From Rhizobium sp. Root1334 (lineage in GTDB: Bacteria > Pseudomonadota > Alphaproteobacteria > Rhizobiales > Rhizobiaceae), in NCBI RefSeq assembly GCF_001426665.1, contig NZ_LMEY01000001.1:254054-318053 (forward strand): DNA of 64,000 nt. Reading direction: 5' to 3'. Of the stretch, positions 9,262 to 18,214 are shown one piece after another. The translations under genes and the position numbers were made by a program. Every line of letters begins with the position of its first letter. The stretch's first letter is position 1. The notes under the pieces were generated by a model that was given only the letters and a program-made list of their open reading frames with translations, had not been told where the DNA came from and made no database searches.

Positions 9262-12200
9262 TTACAGGCTGAGCAGCGCCTGTGCCGGCACGCCGAAGGC
9301 AACCTTCTGGCCGCGCTGCCGGACGCGAACCGACAAGTCTGCCTGTGGCGCGCCGAAATCCTCGATCTCGAGACCCGCGGCATAGTGCAACACCGGTTCG
9401 GACACGTCGAAGGACCGCTTGACGCTCGTCCCGGCGAGAATGTCGATACGATATCGTTCCTGGGGCTCATCCAGCGCGATATCACCGTCGAGCCAGTGGT
9501 CGGCCTCCCGGCGGGCGCAGCGGGTCCAGGTGATTCGGATACCACCGCCCTCAAGACGCCGCCCCCGCAGATGCACCGGCGCAACCGGCCTCTCGGCCCT
9601 CAAGCCACCGGCAAAGGCAAAGGGACCGCTTGGCTGAGCGGCCTGCCCGCTCGCCTCGGCGATCCAGTTGATCACACGCCCCGCCTCGTCGGGGCTCAGG
9701 GCCAACGGCCTGACCGCCGCATTGAGCACCACCACCGGAGCACCGGAAGCACTCCCCGCCAGCATCGCATCCGTGGTCCCGTGCAGACCCCGCAAAAGCT
9801 TTGTCAGCCGCCAGCGCCCGGCAGAAATTTCCTCAGCGCTCTGATAACCGATGATTTCCCAGACACCATTCGAAGCAAGGATCGCCACGCGGTTGCGCCC
9901 GTTGAGAACGGAAAGGCGGCCTGCCGAAGACAATCCACCGAAATGTAAATCAAGCGTCAGCGTATGCATGGCATCAAACCTGCCGGTAACACCTGCACCA
10001 AGCGACGCCGCCAAGACACCCGTCTGCGCTGGTTGCCCCAGCCGCACCCGCGCCTGATAACCTTCCGCCGTTGCCGATGAAGAAAGCGTCACCACGCGCC
10101 ATGGCCTGGCAAAGACAGCGGCCCGGGCAAAACTGCTGGCATTGCCTGCCACGTATTGTGGCAGGTCCATCAGGTGCACAACGGGAGAGAACCCGTCGGA
10201 TGGCCTGCGCGGCGGAACGATCGGTTTTGACGGCTGAACCGGGCGGCCGCCGCTCGACGGCACAAACGCCCGCGCCTCGATCGAACGTGCCGCGCCATCC
10301 TCGATCCGGCTGACAATAAAACTGCCCTCCGGTCCATCGTCGAAGGCGACCACATCACCCGGCTCGAACGCCAGTGCCGCCGGCGATAGCGAAAAGCGTA
10401 CGCTGCGCCTCGACACCTGATGATCGCGCAGCGCGTCCTCGACAGCACTTGCCGACGCCCCTTCATGCATCACCCCCGGCAGTGAAAGCCGCAACACCCG
10501 GTCATTGGCCGGCGATACCCGGCGGGAACGGGCGGTGGTTCGCTCAAACGCATTTCCCGGATCGAACCGGTCGAGGATCGCCTCGCTGGCAAAATCGCTG
10601 TCGTGGCTGCGCGTCTCCTCAAACAGCGGCTGTCCGTCGAGATCCGCCAGCACTGCAATGGCCCTGGGCTGCGAGGCCTGTTTCATCCGCGACCGGAACC
10701 GCAACTTCGCCCCGTCTTCAGCAGCATCGATCTGCAGCGCTGCCATCAGCGGCTCCAGCACATCACGCGCCGACACCTGCTCCGACTGCACATAACCGCT
10801 GAGATCACCGCTGACGCAGCTTACATCGCCGCCCTGAAATCCGTGATCGGCAAGTACCGCCGCGATCACGTCGGCCGCCGTCGCCCCACCCAACCGGCCG
10901 TTCACCCAATGCCCGGTCTGCCAATTGGCGCCGTCGGACCAGAGCGCCGTATTCTCCGGAAAGGCCGGCATCGGTCGCGCGTCCCAGGTCCAGACGAACA
11001 TATGATCCGGATCAACACATGCGGGTGCGCCCGAGCCTTGCCAGAACCGGTGCTGCGCCTGTAGAAACCGGCGTTGCATGGCATCGCCGCGCGCGCCGTT
11101 CGAAAAATACGGAACCGCCGTTTCCGACGATTTCGGATCAGTAAAGACGTTCGGCTGGTTCGCCCCCTTGTCGATCGCCGGGCAACCGAGTTCGGTGAAC
11201 CAGACGGGTTTGGAGGCCGCTACCCAGGCCGTCGGCACAGCCTGCTCGACGCCGCCTATCCGGTTGCGATGCATCTGCCCCCACCAATTGGCAATATCCT
11301 TGTAGCGGTAGACCCATGGCTTTCCCGCCAGCCCGTCGGTAATCGGCGTGCGGATACGGCCGCGGCGATCGTCCATGCTGGCGTAATACCAGTCATACCC
11401 CTCGCCGGCAGTGATCATCCTGCGCATCGCGTCGGCATCTTCCGCCAGCCGGAAACCATCCGCATTTCCCTGAAACAGGTCTCCGTCACGCCAGTCGGAC
11501 AGCGGCATGTAATTGTCGATCCCGACGGCATCGATATTGGCCGATGCCCAGAGCGGATCGAGATTGTAAAGCACGTCGCCAGACCCATCCGCCGGGTGAT
11601 AGCCGAAATACTCGCTCCAGTCCGCCCCGTAGGTCAGCTTGGTGGCCGCACCGAGAACGGCCCGGACATCGGCCGCAAGATCCACCAGCTTCTCGACGAA
11701 AGGAAACGCGCCCGTCCCATCGCGCAATTGGGTCAGCCCGCGCAATTCGGAGCCGATGATGAATCCGGAAATCCCGCCCGCCGCCTTGCTCAGCAACGCG
11801 TAGTGAAGCACCAGCCGGCGATACCCGTCGTCCGCAGCAACCGATCTCACCGACGTGCCCGAAACGGCAAAATCCGCCACCGTGGCCGTTCCGCAAAACG
11901 CCGCCACCTGCGTGCGCGCCGCCATCGTCCTGTCGGCAGCGCCCGCAAGCCCCGGCGCCGGATCCGCGGTAATCCGCCCCCGCCAGGGATAGGCAGGTTG
12001 CCCCGTACCGCCATAAGGGTTGGGCAACGTGTTCCCGGCCGCAATGTCCATCATCACGAAAGGATAGAGATAGACTTCCAACCCACGTGCCTTCAGGTCA
12101 GCAATCGCCGCCACCACGCTCGCATCGCCCGGCGTGCCGCCATAGGCCGGGGCGCCATCATTGCGGCTGATCAGCCTCCCACCACCACGCGAAATTCCCG

Positions 12201-13113
12201 ACACCGACCAGGCCAGGCTTTCCCCCCGCCGCACCGGCGTCTCGACGCCGGGCTCGATCCGGCAATGACCAGCCCGCAAATCCGTTCCGAACCAGGACAC
12301 CACCAGCGCCACCCGCTCAAGGTTCGGGCAGAGCGCCTGCAATTCATCGATAGACGCACGCCAGTCGGAACTCGCATGAAAAACGTTGCGGTTGATCAAC
12401 CGGCTCGCACCGGCTCCGGTCTCTTCCCTGACGACGCCAGGGTGATAGCCGTATTCGCTCGAACCCGGAATGATCGTGATGGCGCGGATCTGCTTTTCGA
12501 GCGTACCGGTCGGCCGCAAGACCTCGAACTGGATCACCGGAATCCGGTTGCCATAACTATCCAATGGCAAACGCTCGAACACGGCATAGGCGAGCCCCCG
12601 GTAGGCCGGTGCTTTCCCCACGCCCTGCTTGGCCTCGATCAACGGATCGGGCAATTGACCGGCTGTCCCGCGATAAATGCGCATCTCGATCCCGGTCAGG
12701 TCCAGCTCCCGCCCGTCCGCCCAGACCCGGCGAACGCAGGCAATCTCGCCCTCGCAGATCCCAAGGGCAAAATTGGCATAGTAGCGAAACGTCTCGACCC
12801 GCGGCCCGCTCGCCTTGCCGCCCTGCCGTTCGACCCGCACTTCTTCTTCAAACCGTGTCGCCCAGATCAGTGTGCCGCCGATGCGCACCGTGCCATAGGC
12901 CCGCGTGATCGCCGTGCCGTCCTCGGCACCGGGTATGCGCGCATCGCCCAGCCGGGCGCCGGAAACCGTCGTCATGCCGTTGATGATCGAGCGGTCGATC
13001 ACCGAGCCCGCAAGCGCACCAACCGCGCGGCCAAGCACCGCGCCAACCGGACCGAACACGCTGCCAAGCGCTGCACCGGCAGCCTGCAGAAGAATGGTTG
13101 CCATGATCGTCAA
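9262..13113 (-). CDS. GTA host-specificity / baseplate megatron protein (g15-type)
   Basis: A 1283-residue tail-tip protein equivalent to Rhodobacter capsulatus GTA g15. The N-terminus is glycine-rich and hydrophobic (MTIMATILLQAAGAALGS). The central part holds the GTA TIM-barrel-like domain (roughly residues 430-740, rich in Trp/Tyr: WTELGCPAID, YGADWSEYFGYHP), followed by phage tail-associated fibronectin/hub-like regions. It should form the distal tail tip that contacts the recipient cell. Its start overlaps the stop of the NlpC/P60 gene by 4 bp. The frame is intact over its full length, so the tail end of the cluster has not decayed. Confidence 0.92.
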   Translation of the reverse strand: MTIMATILLQAAGAALGSVFGPVGAVLGRAVGALAGSVIDRSIINGMTTVSGARLGDARIPGAEDGTAITRAYGTVRIGGTLIWATRFEEEVRVERQGGKASGPRVETFRYYANFALGICEGEIACVRRVWADGRELDLTGIEMRIYRGTAGQLPDPLIEAKQGVGKAPAYRGLAYAVFERLPLDSYGNRIPVIQFEVLRPTGTLEKQIRAITIIPGSSEYGYHPGVVREETGAGASRLINRNVFHASSDWRASIDELQALCPNLERVALVVSWFGTDLRAGHCRIEPGVETPVRRGESLAWSVSGISRGGGRLISRNDGAPAYGGTPGDASVVAAIADLKARGLEVYLYPFVMMDIAAGNTLPNPYGGTGQPAYPWRGRITADPAPGLAGAADRTMAARTQVAAFCGTATVADFAVSGTSVRSVAADDGYRRLVLHYALLSKAAGGISGFIIGSELRGLTQLRDGTGAFPFVEKLVDLAADVRAVLGAATKLTYGADWSEYFGYHPADGSGDVLYNLDPLWASANIDAVGIDNYMPLSDWRDGDLFQGNADGFRLAEDADAMRRMITAGEGYDWYYASMDDRRGRIRTPITDGLAGKPWVYRYKDIANWWGQMHRNRIGGVEQAVPTAWVAASKPVWFTELGCPAIDKGANQPNVFTDPKSSETAVPYFSNGARGDAMQRRFLQAQHRFWQGSGAPACVDPDHMFVWTWDARPMPAFPENTALWSDGANWQTGHWVNGRLGGATAADVIAAVLADHGFQGGDVSCVSGDLSGYVQSEQVSARDVLEPLMAALQIDAAEDGAKLRFRSRMKQASQPRAIAVLADLDGQPLFEETRSHDSDFASEAILDRFDPGNAFERTTARSRRVSPANDRVLRLSLPGVMHEGASASAVEDALRDHQVSRRSVRFSLSPAALAFEPGDVVAFDDGPEGSFIVSRIEDGAARSIEARAFVPSSGGRPVQPSKPIVPPRRPSDGFSPVVHLMDLPQYVAGNASSFARAAVFARPWRVVTLSSSATAEGYQARVRLGQPAQTGVLAASLGAGVTGRFDAMHTLTLDLHFGGLSSAGRLSVLNGRNRVAILASNGVWEIIGYQSAEEISAGRWRLTKLLRGLHGTTDAMLAGSASGAPVVVLNAAVRPLALSPDEAGRVINWIAEASGQAAQPSGPFAFAGGLRAERPVAPVHLRGRRLEGGGIRITWTRCARREADHWLDGDIALDEPQERYRIDILAGTSVKRSFDVSEPVLHYAAGLEIEDFGAPQADLSVRVRQRGQKVAFGVPAQALLSL

Positions 13114-13655
13114 ACCTTTCCGGGAAAACGGAATACACCGGCAATCCGCCGCCGCCAGGACGGAACGAGCGCCGACTCGATCACCGCCGCCTGTTCATAG
13201 GCATGGATGAACCTGTCTTCGGTACTGAGAATTCCCGCATGCTTGGCCGGAAAGTCCGGCCGCCAGCAAAACAACAGCAAATCGCCCGGCTGCATTTCCG
13301 CGGCCGGAAGCTCCGCCCCGAAATACCGCCGCGCCGCCCCGCGCAACCGATCCTCGCCGCTGCGCTCCGCCCAATCCGGCTGATAGGCCGGCGGCAATTC
13401 CGGCTCGGAACCATAGATTTCCCGCCACACACCCCGCACCAGGCCCAGACAATCGCAACCAACGCCCTTCAGGCTCGCCTGATGCCGGTACGGCGTCCCG
13501 ATCCAGCTCCGTGCAACCGAAACGATTTCGCGCGCAAAGCCAACGGCTGGATCTCCCTCTTCTCCCCATCGGGGAGAAGATGGCCCGCAGGGCCGGATGA
13601 GGGGGACCGCAGCCTCCGAACCAACCAAATGATCCTCCGCGCGGTCGTCACTCAT
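13110..13655 (-). CDS. NlpC/P60 peptidase of the GTA tail (g14-type) with an in-frame repeat
   Basis: A 181-residue cell wall peptidase, presumably helping the tail tip cross peptidoglycan. The catalytic Cys lies in KGVGCDCLGLVRG and the His in KHAGILS. The start at 13655 overlaps the upstream g13-type gene by 8 bp. Residues about 17-34 (PLIRPCGPSSPRWGEEG) are not protein-like for the family: they are the in-frame translation of a RIME-like palindromic repeat at 13555-13605. The catalytic domain begins just after it (AREIVSVARSWIGTPY), so the enzyme may tolerate the insert. Confidence 0.9.
   Translation of the reverse strand: MSDDRAEDHLVGSEAAVPLIRPCGPSSPRWGEEGDPAVGFAREIVSVARSWIGTPYRHQASLKGVGCDCLGLVRGVWREIYGSEPELPPAYQPDWAERSGEDRLRGAARRYFGAELPAAEMQPGDLLLFCWRPDFPAKHAGILSTEDRFIHAYEQAAVIESALVPSWRRRIAGVFRFPGKV
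13555..13605. repeat. RIME-like palindromic unit inside the NlpC/P60 coding region
   Basis: A 51-bp unit, nearly identical to the units at 22992 and 25421 (CTTCTCCCC...GGGGAGAAG stem, then GGCCCGCAGGGCC stem). It is read in frame as part of the NlpC/P60 gene. Confidence 0.85.
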
Positions 13656-14538
13656 AAAGCGCCCGCCCATCATGCACCGCATCGCCATCCGCATAACCGA
13701 AGGCAAAATCCGTCCCCGGCATATGCGGAAACCCTTGGAAGTTCAGGCGATTTGCAAACGTCCCGCCACAAGTGGCAAAACTCTTGTCGCATCCCGCCGT
13801 CACGGTGAAATTATCTCCCGCCACCAGCGGCAAAGGCGGCGGCAGCCAGAGCGAAAGCGTGACCCCGTCAGCATCCTTGCGGTGATCCTCGATATCGCAG
13901 GCATGCCCGGCATTGGCACCGCCAACGAACCGGAACATGCCATACCGGTAAAACCCTGCCATCGCTGCATCGAGCCCCGTCACCCGGATCCGCGTCTCGC
14001 CCAGAACAGCCATGATCGCGCCGCTGCCCCGGTAGGCCGGATTGCTCAAGTTTACCCTGCACCGCCCATCGCCAAGCACGGCATCACAGCGCCGCCCGTA
14101 AATCCGCCCCTGCACCTGATCCAGCTTGTGCGTCAGCCGCCGCAACTCAGCACGAAAAGCGCCGCCCGCGCGCACGACATCGCCGATCTCCTGCACGCGC
14201 AGCAGAATGCGCTGATCCGGCGCCTGCCAGTTCACCTGGAACACGTCGACCCTGGCGCCGTCATAACGTCCGGCGATCACATCCGCCTCGCTGATCGCGG
14301 CGCTGGAAAACCCACCCGCAACCTCGCCTGCCTCGACGGAAAGTCCGCTTGCCGCCTCGCTGTCGGCGGCCTGAAACCCGCTGGCGGCCAGAAAATCGGT
14401 GCCATCAAAACGGAGGTCGTGATCATGCTCGGTAAAGCCGAGCACCACCCCGTCGCGCCGCGTCACCCTCCAACAATGGCACATCGTTGTCGCATCGCCG
14501 TCCAGGTGTTCGGCAAGGGCTGCGGTGAGCGTTCTCAT
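13648..14538 (-). CDS. GTA/phage BR0599-family baseplate hub protein (g13-type, DUF2163)
   Basis: A 296-residue tail-tip protein of the DUF2163/BR0599 family, corresponding to RcGTA g13 (hub). Recognisable features are the N-terminal LAEHLDGDATTMCHCWRV and the C-terminal cysteine-containing TAGCDKSFATCGGTFANRLN, which in homologues binds an iron-sulfur cluster, ending in FQGFPHMPGTD. It overlaps g12-type and g14-type genes by 4 and 8 bp. Confidence 0.92.
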   Translation of the reverse strand: MRTLTAALAEHLDGDATTMCHCWRVTRRDGVVLGFTEHDHDLRFDGTDFLAASGFQAADSEAASGLSVEAGEVAGGFSSAAISEADVIAGRYDGARVDVFQVNWQAPDQRILLRVQEIGDVVRAGGAFRAELRRLTHKLDQVQGRIYGRRCDAVLGDGRCRVNLSNPAYRGSGAIMAVLGETRIRVTGLDAAMAGFYRYGMFRFVGGANAGHACDIEDHRKDADGVTLSLWLPPPLPLVAGDNFTVTAGCDKSFATCGGTFANRLNFQGFPHMPGTDFAFGYADGDAVHDGRALYE

Positions 14539-15176
14539 GGCTTGATCTCCACCAAAGGAATCGACGGAATGCGCCCGGCCTGAAACTGCCCCAGATCGAC
14601 ATCGATCCGGTCGGTATCGAAGCGCACCGGCACATCGAATTCGAACCCTGCCTTGATCGCAACGCCGCTTGCCGGAATTTTCGATGGCAGAAACGTCACC
14701 CGCCCGCTTGCCGCATCGAGCGTAAAATCGGCAGGCACCACCAGAATCCCACCAACCGACATGACCACACTGCCCAGAACCGGCTTGGCGATCTCGCGCA
14801 CGCTCGCACCACCCGCATCGCCATAGGTCTTCGCCAACTGGAACACGGCGGTCACGCCATCACCCGTTCCAACAAGCTGATCATTGGCGCTCACCGTTCC
14901 ACCCGGCGCACAGGACTTGAAATCGACGGGATCGCGAAACCGGAACCCGAAAAGCTGCCCCGCCCGCGCCTCGAAAAACTCCAGCACCGCATAAAGGTCG
15001 CCAACAGACTTGATCCCCGATCCCGCATCATAGTGCCTGCGCGCATCACGCCAGCGCCGGTTGCGGTTTTCCCGCCCGTTCGAAAGGCTGACAATATCCG
15101 TCCGCCTGACCGGCCCGCCGCTCGTTCCCAAAGCCAGGCGCAAGGGAAACCGGACTTCATGAAATCCTGTTGTCAT
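14535..15176 (-). CDS. GTA distal tail protein (g12-type, TIGR02217/DUF2460)
   Basis: A 213-residue distal tail protein. MTTGFHEVRFPLRLALG is the typical start of the family and lies at 15176; an in-frame upstream extension reads through non-family sequence. The conserved core RRHYDAGSGIKSVGDLYAV and FFEARAGQLFGFRFRDP are present. In intact GTA clusters this gene follows the tape measure gene directly; here a 982-bp insert separates them. Confidence 0.92.
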   Translation of the reverse strand: MTTGFHEVRFPLRLALGTSGGPVRRTDIVSLSNGRENRNRRWRDARRHYDAGSGIKSVGDLYAVLEFFEARAGQLFGFRFRDPVDFKSCAPGGTVSANDQLVGTGDGVTAVFQLAKTYGDAGGASVREIAKPVLGSVVMSVGGILVVPADFTLDAASGRVTFLPSKIPASGVAIKAGFEFDVPVRFDTDRIDVDLGQFQAGRIPSIPLVEIKP

Positions 15177-15363
15177 GGTGTTTTCCGCTGTGTGTTGAAT
15201 CGGTTGACAGGGAGTCTTCAGGGATTGCTGCACGGCGGCAGCGTTTTTCTGCCGCTGGCGCGTTGGCAACTGCGATTCCCTGCTCCCTCTCTGCGGGTAC
15301 GGGGAAGTCGCGAGTTGCTTGGTACGGCACTGCCGAGTACGGTCGACGAATGGAGGAGCTTGA

Positions 15364-15978
15364 ATGAAGGCTACGGCGCTGCTGCAGGCAATTTACACGA
15401 TGGGTCTCGTTAACTATCCTAATGAGGCGCGCAAATGGGTGAACGTGATGAACACGCTGGGCGTCGTGGCTGGTCGTGCCCACAGTCTTTCGGTCTCGGA
15501 GGTCAGCAAGCTTGACCTCATGCTGAGGCAGCTTGAACAGGAGCATCTGGAAGAGATCATAGGCCCCGAAAAACAATTCAGCTTTGCAACAGACCTTATC
15601 TGCACCCTCTCCGATAGCTGGCTTCTCGCAAGCTACGAGCCGATCCGTGCCGCGTGCGAACAGACGAGGACCCGCAAGGAGCCGTACGAGAGGCTGGACT
15701 CGTTCCACCGTCGTCTTGCGTTGGTACGTATACCTATCGCCAAGGCGGAGATTAAGGACGCGCAACGGCTCAAGCCAACGCTGATGCTTTATCCAATTGG
15801 CGACGGAGACGATAACAGCGGAAAGCTGTATGCTCATGACGGCTCCTACATTGTACCGAAGGGAGTTTGCGCGGAAACCGGAGCTACCGTGTGGTACCCA
15901 ATTGACTTGAAGACACAGAAGACCGTAGCGATCTGCCGGCGTGATCTTTCCGACGAATTTTTGGGATTGTTCGACTAG
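15364..15978 (+). CDS. Hypothetical protein inserted in the GTA tail module
   Basis: A 204-residue protein that I do not recognise. It reads against the surrounding GTA genes and has its own strong ribosome binding site (GGAGGA, 8 bp before ATG). There is no signal peptide or membrane segment. The N-terminal half is mostly helical (KLDLMLRQLEQEHLEEII), the C-terminal 60 residues look beta-rich (GKLYAHDGSYIVPKGVCAETGATVWYPIDL). Its reversed orientation, own leader and place in the insert between g12- and g11-type genes suggest horizontally acquired cargo. A defence or superinfection role is possible but nothing in the sequence shows it. Confidence 0.7.
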   Translation: MKATALLQAIYTMGLVNYPNEARKWVNVMNTLGVVAGRAHSLSVSEVSKLDLMLRQLEQEHLEEIIGPEKQFSFATDLICTLSDSWLLASYEPIRAACEQTRTRKEPYERLDSFHRRLALVRIPIAKAEIKDAQRLKPTLMLYPIGDGDDNSGKLYAHDGSYIVPKGVCAETGATVWYPIDLKTQKTVAICRRDLSDEFLGLFD

Positions 15979-15981
15979 TAG

Positions 15982-16116
15982 CTAGCTTGCCTCCCTCATG
16001 CCACTTTGCCGCCGATGCAACGTCACATCGATGCAATCCGGAAGGTCCCGACGGGATAACCAGTCTGGAAAAAGCTCCTCGATCTGGGCGATGATCTGGT
16101 CGGTCGGCCCGAACAC
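15982..16116 (-). pseudogene. Short ORF remnant in the cargo insert
   Basis: A 44-codon open frame starting with GTG and ending TAG (FGPTDQIIAQIEELFPDWL in its first half). Its composition is protein-like, with an amphipathic helix pattern, but it has no convincing ribosome binding site and is too short to identify. It may be the C-terminal stub of a lost gene. It lies between the tape measure gene and the plus-strand cargo gene. Confidence 0.3.
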
Positions 16117-16158
16117 ATGATCTGAGGGTGATGGCCACCGCGACGGAGAAGCCTCTCC

Positions 16159-16743
16159 TCAAATCCCCCGCCGTCCCCGCCCCACCGTGCGCGTCAGCAT
16201 CGCCGCGATCTGCCCCTCCGACTTTCGAAAACTCTGCACATCAGACGCCGTCACATTGAAGACGACATTCATCGGCCCACCGCCACCTGAGGACGCCACG
16301 CCCAGCGATCCATCCGAACCGCGCTTCAACGGCAATATCGCCTCCGATCCGGCCTCGCCCATCAGCCCCATCTGTCCATCCATTGGAAAATAGGTCGGCG
16401 TTGAGACGACACCTCCAGCAGCAAACGGCGTCACCCTGCCCGGCACGCCACCATTGGCAAAAGCCGTCGCGCCCCCAAAACTCCCGGCAAGCCCCGAGAT
16501 CGCCGATCCGAGCAGTCCCTCGAGCGGCTTCAACCCTGCTGAAAGCGCGATCTCCGTCAGCCGCAATCCGGCGCCACGCAGCACATCCTCCAGCCCCTTG
16601 CCGCCCCGCGTCGCCGAGGCCAAAGCCCCGGTCAGCGCCGAACCGAACGAGCGCGAACGCCGCTCCAGATCGTCGAGCACATCCTTCCAGGCATCCGCAT
16701 CATCGGCCGCTGCCGAAAACCCGATCTCGTCCTGTTCCATCAC
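16159..16743 (-). CDS. GTA tape measure protein (g11-type)
   Basis: A 194-residue short tape measure protein, similar in size to RcGTA g11. The N-terminal helical part (DAWKDVLDDLERRSRSFGSAL) is followed by a Gly/Ala-rich region and the conserved FANGGVPGRVTPFAAGGVV and LMGEAGSEAILPL, the usual C-terminal signature of phage tape measure proteins. The product would set tail length. Downstream of it the normal g12-type neighbour is displaced by the cargo insert. Confidence 0.9.
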   Translation of the reverse strand: MMEQDEIGFSAAADDADAWKDVLDDLERRSRSFGSALTGALASATRGGKGLEDVLRGAGLRLTEIALSAGLKPLEGLLGSAISGLAGSFGGATAFANGGVPGRVTPFAAGGVVSTPTYFPMDGQMGLMGEAGSEAILPLKRGSDGSLGVASSGGGGPMNVVFNVTASDVQSFRKSEGQIAAMLTRTVGRGRRGI

Positions 16744-16769
16744 GATCTCCTCGAAAAAGGCTCACCATC

Positions 16770-16979
16770 TCAGTCTGGAAACGCCGCCATCAGCGCCTCC
16801 ATGCCAGAGCGATCCGCAACGGCAGCGGCAGGCTGCAGCCCACCGAATGCGGCCTGCATCTCGCGCGGCGTCATCGACCAGAAGACGGGGGCTGGAAGCC
16901 GCAGCAGGCAAAGCCCGGCATGGATCACCGGCCCCCACGGAAACGGAGGCGGCAAGCCATTGCCCGCTGCGGCACTCAA
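16770..16979 (-). CDS. GTA tail assembly chaperone partner (g10.1, rcc01693-type)
   Basis: A 69-residue protein of the rcc01693/DUF2376 type, with conserved PWGPVIHAGLCLLRL, WSMTPREMQAAF and a C-terminal MEALMAAFPD. It overlaps the g10-type gene by 4 bp, an arrangement like the paired tail assembly chaperones of siphophages. It precedes the tape measure gene by 26 bp. Confidence 0.88.
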   Translation of the reverse strand: MSAAAGNGLPPPFPWGPVIHAGLCLLRLPAPVFWSMTPREMQAAFGGLQPAAAVADRSGMEALMAAFPD

Positions 16980-17338
16980 GGGTTTGCGCCGTCCTCCGCG
17001 CCACCAAAAGTCGCCGCCAGAAGTTCGCTGGTCAGCCGCGCCAGCCCGGCAATGCCGCCGTCGAGGCTCATGACAGCAACATCCTCGTCCGACACCAGAT
17101 TGCCGCCACCGCGCAGACCGGCGCTCAAGATCCGGATCATGTCCTCTGCCTTCAGCCGCCCGGCGGAAAACCGTGCCGCCAGATCCATCAGATTGTCAGC
17201 CGCAAACGCCATCTCCAACTCGGCCAGACTGCCGAGCGTCAGGCAGAGGATGCGCCGCTCACCGCCGATGACCGCCTCCACCTCGCCGCGATGCCGGTTC
17301 GCCCGGCCTGCCGTTCCCGTACTCCGCCCGCTCATCAC
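16976..17338 (-). CDS. GTA tail assembly chaperone (g10-type, GTA TAC family)
   Basis: A 120-residue protein with the family pattern GEVEAVIGGERRILCLTLGSLAELE. Homologues cover the tape measure protein before tail polymerisation. It overlaps the major tail gene (17335) and the g10.1-type gene (16979) by 4 bp each. Confidence 0.9.
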   Translation of the reverse strand: MMSGRSTGTAGRANRHRGEVEAVIGGERRILCLTLGSLAELEMAFAADNLMDLAARFSAGRLKAEDMIRILSAGLRGGGNLVSDEDVAVMSLDGGIAGLARLTSELLAATFGGAEDGANP

Positions 17339-17742
17339 AGCGCCGCAAAGGTCAGAGCACCGGCCGATTCCAGCGCCGTTTCAAAAAGGATTTCGCCATT
17401 GTACTGGCCGGAATATTCGAGCGCCGTCACCTGGAACGGCCCGGTCAGCGTGCCGAAATCCGGAATGACGATCTGCCAGTTGAGGATGGCGCCGTTAAAG
17501 AAAGCTGCCCGCACCAGCGCATCCGAACTCTGATCCTTGAAGATACCGGCGCCCGATATGGAGGCGCGCTGCACGCCCGCGCCACCCAGAAGCTCCCGCC
17601 ATCGGCCCGCGGATTCCGCATCCGTCGCGTCCACCGTCTCGGCATTGAACGCCAGCCGTTTCGACCGCAGCCCCGCCACCGTCAGGTAAGAACCGCCATT
17701 GTCGATCTTCAAGAGAAGATCCTTCCCCTTCTGCGCCACCAT
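17335..17742 (-). CDS. GTA major tail protein (g9-type, TP901-1 family)
   Basis: A 135-residue tail tube protein. The start MVAQKGKDLLLKIDN and the core SKRLAFNAETVDATDAES and SGAGIFKDQSSD are diagnostic of TP901-1-like major tail proteins. A Rho-independent terminator lies just upstream (17762-17786), so this gene and those after it may have their own promoter or depend on read-through. Confidence 0.92.
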   Translation of the reverse strand: MVAQKGKDLLLKIDNGGSYLTVAGLRSKRLAFNAETVDATDAESAGRWRELLGGAGVQRASISGAGIFKDQSSDALVRAAFFNGAILNWQIVIPDFGTLTGPFQVTALEYSGQYNGEILFETALESAGALTFAAL

Positions 17743-17761
17743 GTTTCATCCTTCCAGAAAC

Positions 17762-17786
17762 AAAAAAGGCGCCCGCTGGGGACGCC
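17762..17786 (-). terminator. Rho-independent terminator between g8- and g9-type genes
   Basis: On the minus strand GGCGTCC and GGGCGCC form a 7-bp stem (one G-T pair) with a 5-base loop, followed directly by six T. It lies 30 bp after the stop of the g8-type gene. Confidence 0.75.
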
Positions 17787-17815
17787 GATGAAATCCTATT
17801 TCGCCAAGCGAAACG

Positions 17816-18214
17816 TCATTCCGTTACTGCCCGAAACACCATTTCCGCCACATGCCCCTTGGCCTTGGCATCACGCTTTGTCTTCGTGCGTTGATGCAGG
17901 ATGCTGACCAACGCAAACCCGGTAGGAACGAGAGGCGTATCGTGCAGCAGCGTCCGCACCCGTGCGGCAATCTCCTGCACCACCCGGTTTCCACCTTCGC
18001 CCGTGCGCGCCTCCAGCGTGACCAGATGCTCTTCCCCCGCTTCACTGGCCGTCGAAGCATCCCGGCTCTCGATTGCGGCGATAACAATGCAGGGCCTATG
18101 CGATCGTGGCTGCAGATGATCGTGAACCCCGTCCGGCCCGATCAACGCCGTCAGCGCCAGGTCTCCGGCAAGCTTTGCAAAGACTGCCTTCTGCAAGGCT
18201 CCCGCCGCACTCAT
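17816..18214 (-). CDS. GTA tail terminator protein (g8-type, DUF3168)
   Basis: A 132-residue DUF3168 protein that caps the tail at the head-tail joint in homologous systems. The start MSAAGALQKAVFAKLAGD at 18214 overlaps the g7-type stop by 4 bp. The conserved region VYDHL is represented by GVHDHLQPRSHRPCIVI. Longer in-frame upstream sequence has no family similarity. Confidence 0.9.
   Translation of the reverse strand: MSAAGALQKAVFAKLAGDLALTALIGPDGVHDHLQPRSHRPCIVIAAIESRDASTASEAGEEHLVTLEARTGEGGNRVVQEIAARVRTLLHDTPLVPTGFALVSILHQRTKTKRDAKAKGHVAEMVFRAVTE

Noticed and set aside
11074-13200. 708-residue open frame on the plus strand opposite the host-specificity gene
   Set aside because: Arg/Pro/His-rich composition typical of antisense frames in high-GC DNA; the minus-strand gene shows clear family motifs.
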